A DNA stretch of 64,000 bases from Shewanella yunxiaonensis (GTDB taxonomy: Bacteria > Pseudomonadota > Gammaproteobacteria > Enterobacterales > Shewanellaceae): positions 407,001 to 471,000 of the forward strand of contig NZ_CP073587.1 in assembly GCF_018223345.1 (NCBI RefSeq), in the 5' to 3' direction. The notes under the pieces are model-generated. The model saw nothing but the letters and a program-made list of their open reading frames with translations, did not search any database and had not been told where the DNA came from. Each line of letters begins with the position of its first letter. Positions within the stretch are counted from its first letter, which is position 1. This document shows, piece by piece, positions 1-8,384 of the stretch. A program made the translations under genes and the position numbers.

Positions 1-827
1 GCTCCATCAAAGAGCTGGAAGCCCTGCTGAAGATACAACTATTGGAAAAAACCAGTACCGGCATTAATCCAGGCAAGGCTGCGTTGATCCTGTCGCGCGC
101 CAGTAAATTAGCCTTCTCCGAAATCAATCAGGCGTGTGAAGAGATTGCGTCGTTGCACAGTCGGGAAACTGGTCACTTGCAAATCGGCAGTATGCCGCTG
201 GCTCGAACTTCGGTATTACCCAACACCATTTTGCATTTCAGCGAGCAGTATCCCGATTTTACCATTTCGGTGGTAGACGGCCCTTACAGCGATTTGCTGC
301 ACCATTTGCGGCACGCCAATATCGACCTGTTGATTGGTGCTTTACGCTTCCCGGTGCCCACTGATGACGTAGTACAGGAAGCGTTTTTCCAGTCGGAAGT
401 GGTGATAGTCGCTAGGCCCGACCATCCGCTAATGCAACGTCCAGTGACGATGGAGGATTTAATTCAAGCCTCCTGGGTAGTGCCGCATCAATGGACACCG
501 ACACGTGCCATCTTCGAGCAGTTCTTTGCTAACGCCAACAAACCCTCGCCGAAACGGTTGGTGGAAACCTCATCGCAAATTCTGATCCGCAGTTTGCTGG
601 AAGGCAGTGACCGCTTAACTGTAACCTCATCACATCAGTTTCAACGCGAACTCGACGAAGGCTGGCTGGCGATTTTGCCGTTTCGTATTCGTGATGCTTA
701 CCGGCCGATTGGCATCAGTATGCGTAAGGGTTGGCGCCCCACGGCAACCCAGCAAGCTTTCATTGAGATGTTGCGGCAACAGGCGGGCAGCGTGACTGGC
801 TACCATCCGCATTCTGACGGCGAATGA
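1..827 (+). CDS. LysR-family transcriptional regulator, 5' end outside window
   Basis: The reading frame is open from base 3 with no start, so the gene begins left of the window. The first visible residues, SIKELEALLKIQLLEKT, match the recognition-helix end of a LysR winged-helix domain (usually 'S..I..LE..LG..LF.R'). The rest, about 255 residues, is the LysR substrate-binding domain with its two lobes. The family usually is 290-320 aa, so only about 40-50 residues are missing. The gene is on the same strand as, and 319 bases before, a TRAP transporter and a gallate-type dioxygenase. I infer that it responds to the aromatic substrate or an intermediate and controls these genes, as LysR-type GalR does for gallate genes in Pseudomonas. 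The ligand cannot be read from the sequence. Confidence 0.88.
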   Translation, partial: SIKELEALLKIQLLEKTSTGINPGKAALILSRASKLAFSEINQACEEIASLHSRETGHLQIGSMPLARTSVLPNTILHFSEQYPDFTISVVDGPYSDLLHHLRHANIDLLIGALRFPVPTDDVVQEAFFQSEVVIVARPDHPLMQRPVTMEDLIQASWVVPHQWTPTRAIFEQFFANANKPSPKRLVETSSQILIRSLLEGSDRLTVTSSHQFQRELDEGWLAILPFRIRDAYRPIGISMRKGWRPTATQQAFIEMLRQQAGSVTGYHPHSDGE

Positions 828-1146
828 ACCTGAATTTATTAGACTTATGGCTAACAATGACTAACTCATGAATATGGATGTATAAATATCATATTGATTT
901 AAAACGATTTAAAAAACTAAAAGATAATGTGCTTGAGAGATCTTATATCAATTTTGAATAGCTGGTGGGATTTACGAATTGTTCTCTCGAAAAACCAGAT
1001 GCTAGGTTTCAACTCGCAGAAGCAAAACATAGCACTTCAGCATAGTCTGCCGAATTGCGGTTGGGGACCGGTAGCACGGAACCGCAGGATTCGGGTGAGG
1101 CTGAACTAAGCGCTACAAGCGCATACAAGAATTACAGGAGCTTCAG
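828..1146. other. Intergenic region before the TRAP operon
   Basis: This stretch has no convincing gene. It is AT-rich in its first half. An imperfect stem-loop is possible at 1057-1085 (arms GCGGTT and AACCGC, loop 17). Any promoter and LysR-binding site for the TRAP operon should lie here, but I could not pick a clear T-N11-A box. A Shine-Dalgarno sequence (AGGAG) sits just before the dctP start at 1147. Confidence 0.4.
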
Positions 1147-2169
1147 ATGCATCGCAACATGATTAAATTGGCTGTGGGTTTAATGGCTGGGTTAGGTATC
1201 AGCTGCAACAGTATGGCCGCCGAATATACGCTGCGGTTTGCGCACCATTTTCCCGCTGTTTCATCGCCACACAAACAGATTTTCCAAGCCTGGGCCGATG
1301 AGGTTGAGCAGGCGTCCAATGGCCGCATTAAGGTTGAACTGTACCCTTCATCAACGTTGGCTAAGCCACCGGCACAATATGACGCTGTGGTTAACGGCAT
1401 TGCCGATATTACTGCAACCATTCAAGGCTATACCGCTAACCGTTTCCCACTGACGCAAGTGGTAGAACTGCCTGGTGTCGCCAAGAACGCGGAAAACGGT
1501 TCCTGCATCATCGAAAACCTCTACGATGAGGGGCTGATTTCGCAAGAATATAAAAACACTAAGCCACTGTTTTTATTCACTCATGGTATGGGGCTGATCC
1601 ACACCACCGATAAGACCATCAATACCCCAGAAGACCTAGCGGGCTTGCGCATCCGCCGTCCATCGGCAGTGGTGGCGAAGTTTCTGGAGCAAGTGGGCGC
1701 TCAACCTGTGGGGATGCCTGCACCAGAGTCATATCAAGCCATGCAAAATGGGGTGATTGATGGTGTGAGCTTACCCTGGGAAGGCGCATTAGTGTTCCGT
1801 CTCAATGAGTTGACCAAGAAACACACAGATATAGGTGGTCTATACACACTATCGTTTATCGTCACCATGAATAAGCGCAGCTACAACAAGCTGCCCGCGG
1901 ATCTGAAAAAGGTGATTGATGAGCACTCAGGTTTGGCTTGGTCAAAACGTGCGGGTGCGGTGTTTGACGAATTGGATAAAAAAGGTCGTGCACAAGCGGT
2001 GGCGCTGGGCCAAGAAATTGTTGAAGTCAAAGAAGGCATCAACAATCCCGCCTGGAAACCAGTGTTAGACAAAGTGACGGAAGAATATCTGTCAGAACTG
2101 GAAGCCAAACATCTACCGGCGCGCAAAGTGTACGCTCGAGCGAAAGAGTTATCGCAAACCTGTCAGTAA
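1147..2169 (+). CDS. TRAP transporter substrate-binding protein (DctP family)
   Basis: This is the periplasmic binding protein of a tripartite ATP-independent (TRAP) transporter; it captures a carboxylate substrate and delivers it to the DctQM membrane pair. The 340-aa product starts with a signal peptide (residues 1-25, cleavage near NSMAA). Family signs include the early FAHHFP segment and the mid-protein region GLRIRRPS, which contains the arginine expected to pair with the substrate carboxylate. The start is supported by AGGAG 6-10 bases upstream. It is followed by dctQ after 55 bases that hold a strong stem-loop. The neighbouring ring-cleavage dioxygenase suggests an aromatic acid such as gallate or protocatechuate as substrate; this is inference. 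Confidence 0.93.
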   Translation: MHRNMIKLAVGLMAGLGISCNSMAAEYTLRFAHHFPAVSSPHKQIFQAWADEVEQASNGRIKVELYPSSTLAKPPAQYDAVVNGIADITATIQGYTANRFPLTQVVELPGVAKNAENGSCIIENLYDEGLISQEYKNTKPLFLFTHGMGLIHTTDKTINTPEDLAGLRIRRPSAVVAKFLEQVGAQPVGMPAPESYQAMQNGVIDGVSLPWEGALVFRLNELTKKHTDIGGLYTLSFIVTMNKRSYNKLPADLKKVIDEHSGLAWSKRAGAVFDELDKKGRAQAVALGQEIVEVKEGINNPAWKPVLDKVTEEYLSELEAKHLPARKVYARAKELSQTCQ

Positions 2170-2180
2170 CAGAGAGTCAC

Positions 2181-2209
2181 AGTACGCGATTGCTGGCTAA
2201 TCGCGTACT
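2181..2209 (+). promoter_or_regulatory. Intercistronic stem-loop between dctP and dctQ
   Basis: There is a perfect 11-bp inverted repeat, AGTACGCGATT (2181-2191) and AATCGCGTACT (2199-2209), with a 7-base loop. It is not followed by a T tract but by CGGGGGG, so it is probably not a full terminator. Stem-loops in this position often protect the binding-protein message and lower expression of the permease genes. Confidence 0.7.
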
Positions 2210-2224
2210 TCGGGGGGAACCAAG

Positions 2225-2740
2225 ATGTTAAATTCCGCCAGTAAACTGCTGTATCCATTAACCCGTACCATGCAAGCCATCAGTGGTGTCACGCTTGTAT
2301 CGATGATGGTAGTGACACTGATGGATGTCGTGACGCGCAAACTATTTGAATGGACCGCAGGCAGTGTTGATTTCACCTTTATTGGTGGCATTGAACTGAT
2401 TAAGTATGGCCTGTTGATCACCGTGTTCTTTTGCTTACCACATACAGTTGCTTCATCGCAGGTTACGGTCGATCTGTTTACGGCCAAACTCAGCGAACGT
2501 CGCAAGCAGTTAATTCAAGGACTGTTTTTGTTGGGTTACGTGGTGCTCGGCGCAGCGATGAGCTACCAATTTGCCATTTCCGCCCAAGAGGCTAAAGAAA
2601 CCCTGGAAACCACTCAAGATTTGCATATCTCGGTGGGGTATTTCTACAACATTATTTCGTTCGCCAGCGCGGTGTTATCGCTGTCGGCACTGATCAACGG
2701 TCTGCAAATGATTGTCGGCCACGAATTGGAGACGCACTGA
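2225..2740 (+). CDS. TRAP transporter small permease (DctQ family)
   Basis: This 171-aa membrane protein has the four hydrophobic segments expected of the small TRAP subunit, at roughly residues 12-35, 55-75, 95-115 and 135-158. It pairs with DctM in the inner membrane and connects it to the periplasmic binding protein. The start ATG has a GGGG-rich site (CGGGGGGAACCAAG) just upstream. Its TGA stop overlaps the dctM ATG by one base, which implies translational coupling. Length and topology are normal for the family; sequence alone gives no substrate. Confidence 0.9.
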   Translation: MLNSASKLLYPLTRTMQAISGVTLVSMMVVTLMDVVTRKLFEWTAGSVDFTFIGGIELIKYGLLITVFFCLPHTVASSQVTVDLFTAKLSERRKQLIQGLFLLGYVVLGAAMSYQFAISAQEAKETLETTQDLHISVGYFYNIISFASAVLSLSALINGLQMIVGHELETH

Positions 2741-4026
2741 TGGATTCCGCAGTAATTGGTGCCATCTGCATTTTGGTAATGCTAGTGGTCGTATGTTTTG
2801 GCTTACCTATCGCGCTGGCGATGTCACTGACGGGGTTTATCGGTTTTGCGTTGATCGTTGCCTTTGAACCCGCAATGAATATTTTGGGTAGTGGTCCATT
2901 TGAGATGATGTCCAGCTATAGCTTCAGCCCGATTCCGATATTTATCTTGATGGGGGTGTTTGCCTCCAAATCGGATATGTCTAAAGAACTGTTTGAAGGG
3001 GCGCGTGCATTTTTTGGTAGCTGGCGCGGTGGTATGGCATTAGCGGGGGTGGCGTCATGCGGTATTTTTGCAGCCATTTCAGGTTCATCCATGGCGACAG
3101 CTGCCAGTATGGCACGGGTTGCATTACCTGAGATGGAAAAAAATGGCTATGACCGCTCCTTTGCTTCAGGCACCTTAGCGGCGGGTGGCACCTTGGGGAT
3201 CATGATCCCGCCATCAGTAGCGCTACTATTATATGCGCTGATCACTGAGCAATCGGTGGGGCAGATGTTTATCGCTGGCTTCTTCCCTGGCATGTTGGGA
3301 CTACTGCTGTATTTCATTACCATCGCCATCACTGTGATGCTCAAACCTGAGTTAGCACAACCGGGCCCCGCGACCAACTTTAAAGAAAAACTGCTTGGCC
3401 TGAAAGGTTTCATCCCTTTTACCATTGTATTCGGCGTGATTATTGGCGGTATCTATGGTGGCTTGTTTACCGCCACCGAAGCCGCCTCAATTGGTGCGGT
3501 CGGCACTTTAATCATCGCCATTATTCGCGGCATGACCTTTAAACAGTTTCGTGAATGTGTCCAAGAAAGTCTGCAGATGTCGGCGATGATCTTCTTCATG
3601 TTGATTGGTGCAGAGATTTTTGGTTACTTCCTGTCGGTATCACGTATCTCGTTCTCACTGGTGGAATTCGTCGCTAGCCTGCATCTTTCTCCTTATATGG
3701 TGCTGTTTGCCGTACTCGCATTATTCGTCTTGCTCGGCTGTGTGATGGACAGTATGGCGATGTTGCTGCTGACCGTCCCTGTGGTGTATCCGCTGATCGA
3801 GTCCGCTGGCTTTAACCCTATTTGGTTTGGCATCGTGGCGGTAATTACCGTGGAATTAGGGCTTATTACACCGCCAGTTGGGATGAACGTATTCGTGATT
3901 AAATCGGTGCAACCTAATCTAAAAATTACCGAAATTTTTAGAGGTGTATTGCCCTTTGTCATGTCGGACATCGTCCGCCTGGCACTGCTGATCGCCTTTC
4001 CGGCGATTGCGTTGGGATTACTTTAA
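2740..4026 (+). CDS. TRAP transporter large permease (DctM family)
   Basis: This 428-aa protein is the large, ion-coupled channel subunit of the TRAP system, with about 12 hydrophobic segments. Typical DctM features are the glycine-rich GFIGFA turn near the N-terminus, the AAISGSSMATAASMARV segment around residue 110-125, the GGTLGIMIPPS motif near 150, and the repeat of this kind near the C-terminus (ITPPVGMNVFV). The gene starts on the last base of the dctQ stop. With dctP and dctQ it makes a complete transporter that uses a sodium or proton gradient, not ATP. Confidence 0.95.
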   Translation: MDSAVIGAICILVMLVVVCFGLPIALAMSLTGFIGFALIVAFEPAMNILGSGPFEMMSSYSFSPIPIFILMGVFASKSDMSKELFEGARAFFGSWRGGMALAGVASCGIFAAISGSSMATAASMARVALPEMEKNGYDRSFASGTLAAGGTLGIMIPPSVALLLYALITEQSVGQMFIAGFFPGMLGLLLYFITIAITVMLKPELAQPGPATNFKEKLLGLKGFIPFTIVFGVIIGGIYGGLFTATEAASIGAVGTLIIAIIRGMTFKQFRECVQESLQMSAMIFFMLIGAEIFGYFLSVSRISFSLVEFVASLHLSPYMVLFAVLALFVLLGCVMDSMAMLLLTVPVVYPLIESAGFNPIWFGIVAVITVELGLITPPVGMNVFVIKSVQPNLKITEIFRGVLPFVMSDIVRLALLIAFPAIALGLL

Positions 4027-4035
4027 GGTCTGAGT

Positions 4036-4068
4036 GGTGGCAGCACTAACCTCCGTTAACCTGCCACC
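4036..4068 (+). promoter_or_regulatory. Stem-loop between dctM and the dioxygenase gene
   Basis: Arms GGTGGCAG (4036-4043) and CTGCCACC (4061-4068) form an 8-bp stem with a 17-base loop. No T run follows, so it may act as a processing or stability element and not as a stop to transcription. It separates the transporter genes from the dioxygenase gene on the same strand. Confidence 0.5.
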
Positions 4069-4114
4069 TCTGACTGAATAACAAAAGACATATCAAGCAC
4101 TTCAAGGATTCAAC

Positions 4115-5374
4115 ATGGCCAAAATTATCGGTGGCATCGGCGCATCACACTCCCCGACCATCGCATTTGCAAAGGACCACGATAAAGCGGCTGACCCGGC
4201 ATGGTCACCTATTTTTGACGGTTTTCGTCAGGTCCAGCAATGGGTAGAACAACAGCAGATTGATGTGCTGTTTATGATTTTTAATGACCACATCACCTCG
4301 TTCTTCTTTGACCACTATTCAGCCTTTGCACTGGGGGTTGACGATTGTTATGTGACTGCAGATGAGGGGGGCGGTGCGCGCAACTATCCTGCGGCCAAAG
4401 GTCATACGGAATTATCACGTCATATTGCCAGCGCGTTGGTGGCTGATGAGTTTGATCTGTCGGTATTTCAGAAAAAGCCTCTCGACCATGGTTTCTTCTC
4501 GCCATTGTCGATGATTGCTGCCAGTGACACTGGATGGCAAGGCACAGTCGTCCCGTTACAAGTCGGAGTATTGCAGTTCCCGGTACCTAGCGCCAAACGC
4601 TGCTACAAGCTAGGTAAATCCTTACGTAAAGCGATTGAAAGTTTCCCTGAAGATCTGCGCGTAGCGGTGGTAGCCACTGGCGGCTTATCTCACCAAGTCC
4701 ATGGCGAGCGTTGCGGCTTTAACGATGAGGCGTGGGATAACGAATTCTTAGCGTTGCTAGAAAGCGACCCTGAAAAACTGACTGAGGTTACTTTAGCCCA
4801 ATACGCTGAACGCGGGGGGATGGAAGGCGCGGAAGTGATTATGTGGTTGATTATGCGTGGTGCGCTGTCAGATAAAGTGCGCAAAGTGCATCAAACCACC
4901 TATCTGCCGTCGATGACCAATATCGCCACGGTGATTTACGAAGACTTAGGTGAAACACCTGATGTTGCTGCAATCCAAAAGTATCGTGACCATATTAATC
5001 ATCAGCTCGCGGGGGTTGAAAAGCTTGAGGGCACGCATCCATTTACGCTGGAGCGCAGCCACAAGGCATGGCGCATCAATGCTTTCTTGCATCAGCTAAT
5101 TGAGTCTGAACATCGCCGCCGTTTCCTCAACGATTTAGAGCTACTGATGCAAGAGTATAAATTAACTGCTGAGGAACAACGGATGCTCCGTGAACATCAG
5201 TGGATTGAACTGATTCATTACGGGGCGATTTTCTTTGTGTTGGAAAAGATGGCAGCCGTATTGGGTGTCTCCAATCCACAGGTTTACGCCAGTATGCGCG
5301 GGCAAACCCTGGAGGAGTTCCAGAAGACCAGAAATGTGTCAATTCAATATTCGGTCTCAGGAACTAGCAAATAG
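4115..5374 (+). CDS. Gallate dioxygenase-type extradiol ring-cleavage dioxygenase (fused LigB-LigA)
   Basis: The 419-aa product joins a class III extradiol dioxygenase catalytic domain (LigB type, residues 1 to about 280) to a LigA-type domain (about 300-400). This one-chain form, at about 420 aa, is typical of gallate dioxygenases (GalA/DesB), while protocatechuate 4,5-dioxygenase has two separate chains. Likely iron ligands are His12 (in GASHSP), His59 (in NDHIT) and Glu240 (in GGMEGAEV); His125 and His193 are further conserved-looking candidates. The expected reaction is O2-dependent meta-cleavage of gallate to 4-oxalomesaconate using Fe(II). AAGGA precedes the start. Methylgallate or protocatechuate as substrate cannot be excluded. 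The later pathway enzymes are not in this window. Confidence 0.87.
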   Translation: MAKIIGGIGASHSPTIAFAKDHDKAADPAWSPIFDGFRQVQQWVEQQQIDVLFMIFNDHITSFFFDHYSAFALGVDDCYVTADEGGGARNYPAAKGHTELSRHIASALVADEFDLSVFQKKPLDHGFFSPLSMIAASDTGWQGTVVPLQVGVLQFPVPSAKRCYKLGKSLRKAIESFPEDLRVAVVATGGLSHQVHGERCGFNDEAWDNEFLALLESDPEKLTEVTLAQYAERGGMEGAEVIMWLIMRGALSDKVRKVHQTTYLPSMTNIATVIYEDLGETPDVAAIQKYRDHINHQLAGVEKLEGTHPFTLERSHKAWRINAFLHQLIESEHRRRFLNDLELLMQEYKLTAEEQRMLREHQWIELIHYGAIFFVLEKMAAVLGVSNPQVYASMRGQTLEEFQKTRNVSIQYSVSGTSK

Positions 5375-5626
5375 ATGTGTCAGCTAGTACAGAAAATTTT
5401 TGTTAAGGGTTAAGCTTTCACGCTATTGCAGCTTCAACTAGAAGCGCCCCTTGGTCGGGAAAATGGTTGTAGTCATATAAATTGGAGCCTTTCCTCCTGT
5501 ACAACAACCTACATAGCCGTCAGTGGAAATAGCGGGTGTTATCGGTTTCCACTGGGATATTTCACGAGAAATGCTAGCTGAATGACCGCTGTAGAGTGAC
5601 GTAAATTTTGTGCAAATACGAAAAGC
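5375..5626. other. Intergenic region between dioxygenase and fis, with inverted repeats
   Basis: No gene is visible here. An inverted repeat with 9-bp arms, CAGTGGAAA (5521-5529) and TTTCCACTG (5546-5554), could be a weak terminator for the upstream operon or a protein site. A second, weaker one uses GGTTGT and ACAACC at about 5465 and 5505, with an inner GGAG/CTCC pair. Confidence 0.4.
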
Positions 5627-5662
5627 AAAAGGCCTTTCTTGTTACGGAAAGGCCTTTTTATT
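5627..5662 (-). terminator. Rho-independent terminator of the dusB-fis operon
   Basis: Arms AAAAGGCCTTT (5627-5637) and AAAGGCCTTTT (5648-5658) give an 11-bp stem with a 10-base loop. It lies 26 bases past the fis stop. The arms begin and end in A/T runs, so it can work on both strands and would also stop transcription coming from the dioxygenase side. Confidence 0.85.
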
Positions 5663-5688
5663 TTAATTTAATACATTATGAAACGATA

Positions 5689-6006
<318 letters not shown>

Positions 6007-6978
6007 TTATTTATCTAGTACACATTCATCAAAATAATGTTCCACCATGGAACACTGTTCGGCAGCACTTTCCAGCTGATTAAACTCAGCCCGGAATTGG
6101 CGCTGTTCTTCCTGGTTCAGATACCAACCTATATGTTTTCTGGCAAAGCGAACGCCTTTATATGCGCCATACAAATCATACAGTTTGGACAAATGCTCCA
6201 GCATCACTTGACGCTTTTCAGCATTGTCTACAGGTGCCGGCAACTTGCCGGTGTCCAGGTAATGCTGGATCTCTTTAAAAATCCATGGTCTTCCCTGTGC
6301 GCCTCGGCCAATCATCAGAGCATCCACCCCGGTGTAATCCAGCACCAGGCGGGCTTTCTCCGGTGAGGTGATATCCCCATTGGCGATAACTGGTATCGAG
6401 ACATTTTGTTTGATTGCCTTGATTGTGTCGTACTCGGCTTCCCCCTTAAATAGGCACTGCCTTGTACGGCCATGTACCGCCAGGGCGGTAATGCCACTCT
6501 CTTCAGCAATCTGGGCGATTTGAACACCATTCCTGTGCTCTGGGTCCCAACCCGTGCGAATCTTCAGCGTTACCGGTACATTCACTGCTGTTACCACCGC
6601 ATCCAGGATGCGTTTCACCAGTTCCGGTGATTGCAGCAGCGCTGAGCCAGCGAGCTTTTTATTCACTTTTTTTGCCGGACAGCCCATGTTGATATCGATA
6701 ATCTGGGCACCTTGCTCCACGTTGTAGCGGGCGGCCCAAGCCATCTCATCGGGATCTGACCCGGCGATTTGCACCGAGCGTATGCCTTCTTCGCCGGAAT
6801 GGCTCATGCGCTGGCGACTTTTGTCCGTATCCCATAACTCAGGATTGGACGAAAGCATCTCTGACACTGCCATGGCAGCACCATAACGGAGACAGAGATT
6901 ACGGAAGGCCTGATCGGTGACACCTGCCATTGGTGCCACGATCAGCTGGTTTGTCAGTTGATAGGGGCCAATCTGCAT
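6007..6978 (-). CDS. dusB: tRNA-dihydrouridine synthase B
   Basis: DusB is an FMN-dependent enzyme that reduces uridine at position 17 of tRNAs to dihydrouridine. The 323-aa product has the TIM-barrel start VAPMAGVTD, the conserved [10 protein letters not shown] segment with the catalytic cysteine (about residue 100), and the phosphate-binding IANGDI and [11 protein letters not shown] motifs near residues 195-235. The length equals that of E. coli DusB (321). It is the first gene of the dusB-fis operon; in enterobacteria its 5' region carries the growth-rate-controlled promoter of fis. Confidence 0.97.
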   Translation of the reverse strand: MQIGPYQLTNQLIVAPMAGVTDQAFRNLCLRYGAAMAVSEMLSSNPELWDTDKSRQRMSHSGEEGIRSVQIAGSDPDEMAWAARYNVEQGAQIIDINMGCPAKKVNKKLAGSALLQSPELVKRILDAVVTAVNVPVTLKIRTGWDPEHRNGVQIAQIAEESGITALAVHGRTRQCLFKGEAEYDTIKAIKQNVSIPVIANGDITSPEKARLVLDYTGVDALMIGRGAQGRPWIFKEIQHYLDTGKLPAPVDNAEKRQVMLEHLSKLYDLYGAYKGVRFARKHIGWYLNQEEQRQFRAEFNQLESAAEQCSMVEHYFDECVLDK

Positions 6979-7004
6979 TTCGCGGTTTCACCTAGCGCTT
7001 CAAA

Positions 7005-7041
7005 GGGGCGCTATAGTACGCCTTTTTGCTAGCCATGAAAA
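7005..7041 (-). promoter_or_regulatory. Candidate dusB-fis promoter with GC-rich discriminator
   Basis: On the minus strand a -10-like TACTAT (7018 to 7013) is followed at once by AGCGCCCC, a GC-rich discriminator. A -35-like TTTTCA lies 17 bases upstream. A GC-rich discriminator is the mark of promoters inhibited by ppGpp/DksA, which fits the known stringent control of fis in E. coli. Confidence 0.5.
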
Positions 7042-7124
7042 GGTCAATAAATAACCTAAAGTAAAACTTTTTTTCTTGACTTTTAAAACCTAAGAAATCA
7101 GCCGTGGCGCGCCTTGGCGGCCCA

Positions 7125-8015
7125 TTACAGCGATTTGCGTACTCCTGTCAAGCGGCTCCAGTCTTCTTTGTGAGCAGGGGCGTCCATGGTAAACCATTCG
7201 CTATAGATTTCGCGGAGTTCCTCGGCTTGCTCATTGAGCAGACCTGACAGTGCGAGTTTGCCTGCAGGTTTCACCAGCGACGCGATTTGCGGCGCTAACT
7301 CTCTGAGTGGGCCCGCGAGAATATTGGCAACCAACACATCGGCCTGAATACCTTTCGGTTGATCTTGTGGCAGGTAAAGGCTGAGTCGATCTACCACTTG
7401 ATTACGGGTGGCATTGTCACGTGATGCATCAATTGCCTGATAATCGATGTCGATACCGATAGCCGATTTTGCCCCGAGTTTTAGCGCTGCGACGGCGAGA
7501 ATGCCGGAGCCGCAGCCAAAATCGATCACTTCCTTATCTCTCAGCTCCAGGCTGTCGAGCCATTGCAGACACAAGGCTGTGGTGGGATGGGTGCCGGTAC
7601 CGAACGCTAAACCTGGGTCAAGGATTACATTGACCGCATTCGGATCTGGGATCTCGCGCCAACTGGGGCAGATCCACAGGCGTTGCCCAAATTGAATTGG
7701 GTGGAAGTTGTCCATCCATTCACGTACCCAATCCTTATCTTCGATCTGCTCGATTTTGTAGTTGAACTGTTCTTGGAGAAAAGGCAATTGCTGCTGCAGC
7801 TCTGTAATGACTGGGGCCAGATCGGTTCCGGCGTCAAACAGTGCGACAACCACGGTATCGGCCCACAACGGCGTTTCACCTAGTTTGGGCTCAAAAATCG
7901 GTGTGTCTTTACCATCTTCAAAGGTGATAGACACACTGCCGAGCTCCATTAACAGGTCGCTCAGTGCGTCAGCGTGTTCGCTGTTGCTGTGGATACGGAG
8001 TTGGATCCAGGGCAT
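7125..8015 (-). CDS. prmA: Ribosomal protein L11 methyltransferase
   Basis: PrmA trimethylates several amino groups of ribosomal protein L11 using S-adenosylmethionine. The SAM-binding motif I is [20 protein letters not shown] (about residues 160-180) and the catalytic-region motif is VANILAGPL (about 230). I start at the second ATG, giving [10 protein letters not shown], which matches the E. coli N-terminus (MPWIQLKLN); an in-frame ATG three codons earlier (8024) sits inside the likely ribosome-binding region AAGAGATG. The product is 296 aa, near the 293 of E. coli. It is upstream of dusB on the same strand, with a 146-base gap. Confidence 0.96.
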   Translation of the reverse strand: MPWIQLRIHSNSEHADALSDLLMELGSVSITFEDGKDTPIFEPKLGETPLWADTVVVALFDAGTDLAPVITELQQQLPFLQEQFNYKIEQIEDKDWVREWMDNFHPIQFGQRLWICPSWREIPDPNAVNVILDPGLAFGTGTHPTTALCLQWLDSLELRDKEVIDFGCGSGILAVAALKLGAKSAIGIDIDYQAIDASRDNATRNQVVDRLSLYLPQDQPKGIQADVLVANILAGPLRELAPQIASLVKPAGKLALSGLLNEQAEELREIYSEWFTMDAPAHKEDWSRLTGVRKSL

Positions 8016-8251
8016 GAAAGGCATCTCTTGGTATGAAAATAAACCCGCATATTGTATGGCAAGGGCTGGTTATCTTGCCAGCGCCTTAAAGGCTTCAGGT
8101 TACCTAGCGTGATGAAACTGACTTTCATAAGTTGCCTTTAATATACCTAAAATCCGTATTCTGCTTACACTTTGGTTGGTTTTATTCATTTAAACGACTG
8201 ATTAATAAGGGGTAATTGGTCTTACCATTACCACCGGTTACGAGTCATAAA

Positions 8252-8267
8252 TGTGACGTATGTCAGG
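8252..8267 (+). promoter_or_regulatory. CRP-like site 1 upstream of frdC
   Basis: TGTGA-N6-TCAGG: the left half-site is perfect and the right one matches three of five bases of TCACA. The centre is 32 bp before that of the second site, about three DNA turns. Confidence 0.45.
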
Positions 8268-8283
8268 CTGGATCTGTGGAAAT

Positions 8284-8299
8284 ATTGAACAAGATCACA
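8284..8299 (+). promoter_or_regulatory. CRP-like site 2 upstream of frdC
   Basis: ATTGA-N6-TCACA with the flanking context AGATCACAT: the right half is perfect. Its centre at 8291.5 is about 60 bases before the start site predicted from the promoter at 8317-8344, a usual class I activator distance. In Shewanella, CRP is the main regulator of anaerobic respiration genes. Confidence 0.5.
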
Positions 8300-8316
8300 T
8301 AAGGCGATTGAGACAG

Positions 8317-8344
8317 TTGGCAGGTAGGCGAGTTGCGATATGTT
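8317..8344 (+). promoter_or_regulatory. Candidate frdCAB promoter
   Basis: -35-like TTGGCA (8317-8322) and -10-like TATGTT (8339-8344) are 16 bases apart. The predicted start site is near 8351, about 34 bases before the frdC ATG, and just downstream of the two CRP-like sites. Confidence 0.45.
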
Positions 8345-8384
8345 GATAGACTCACGGATTTGACCTTAAATAACTTTAATAACT

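Noticed and set aside
927..1109. 60-codon ORF before dctP
   Set aside because: No Shine-Dalgarno, odd composition, located in the likely promoter region.
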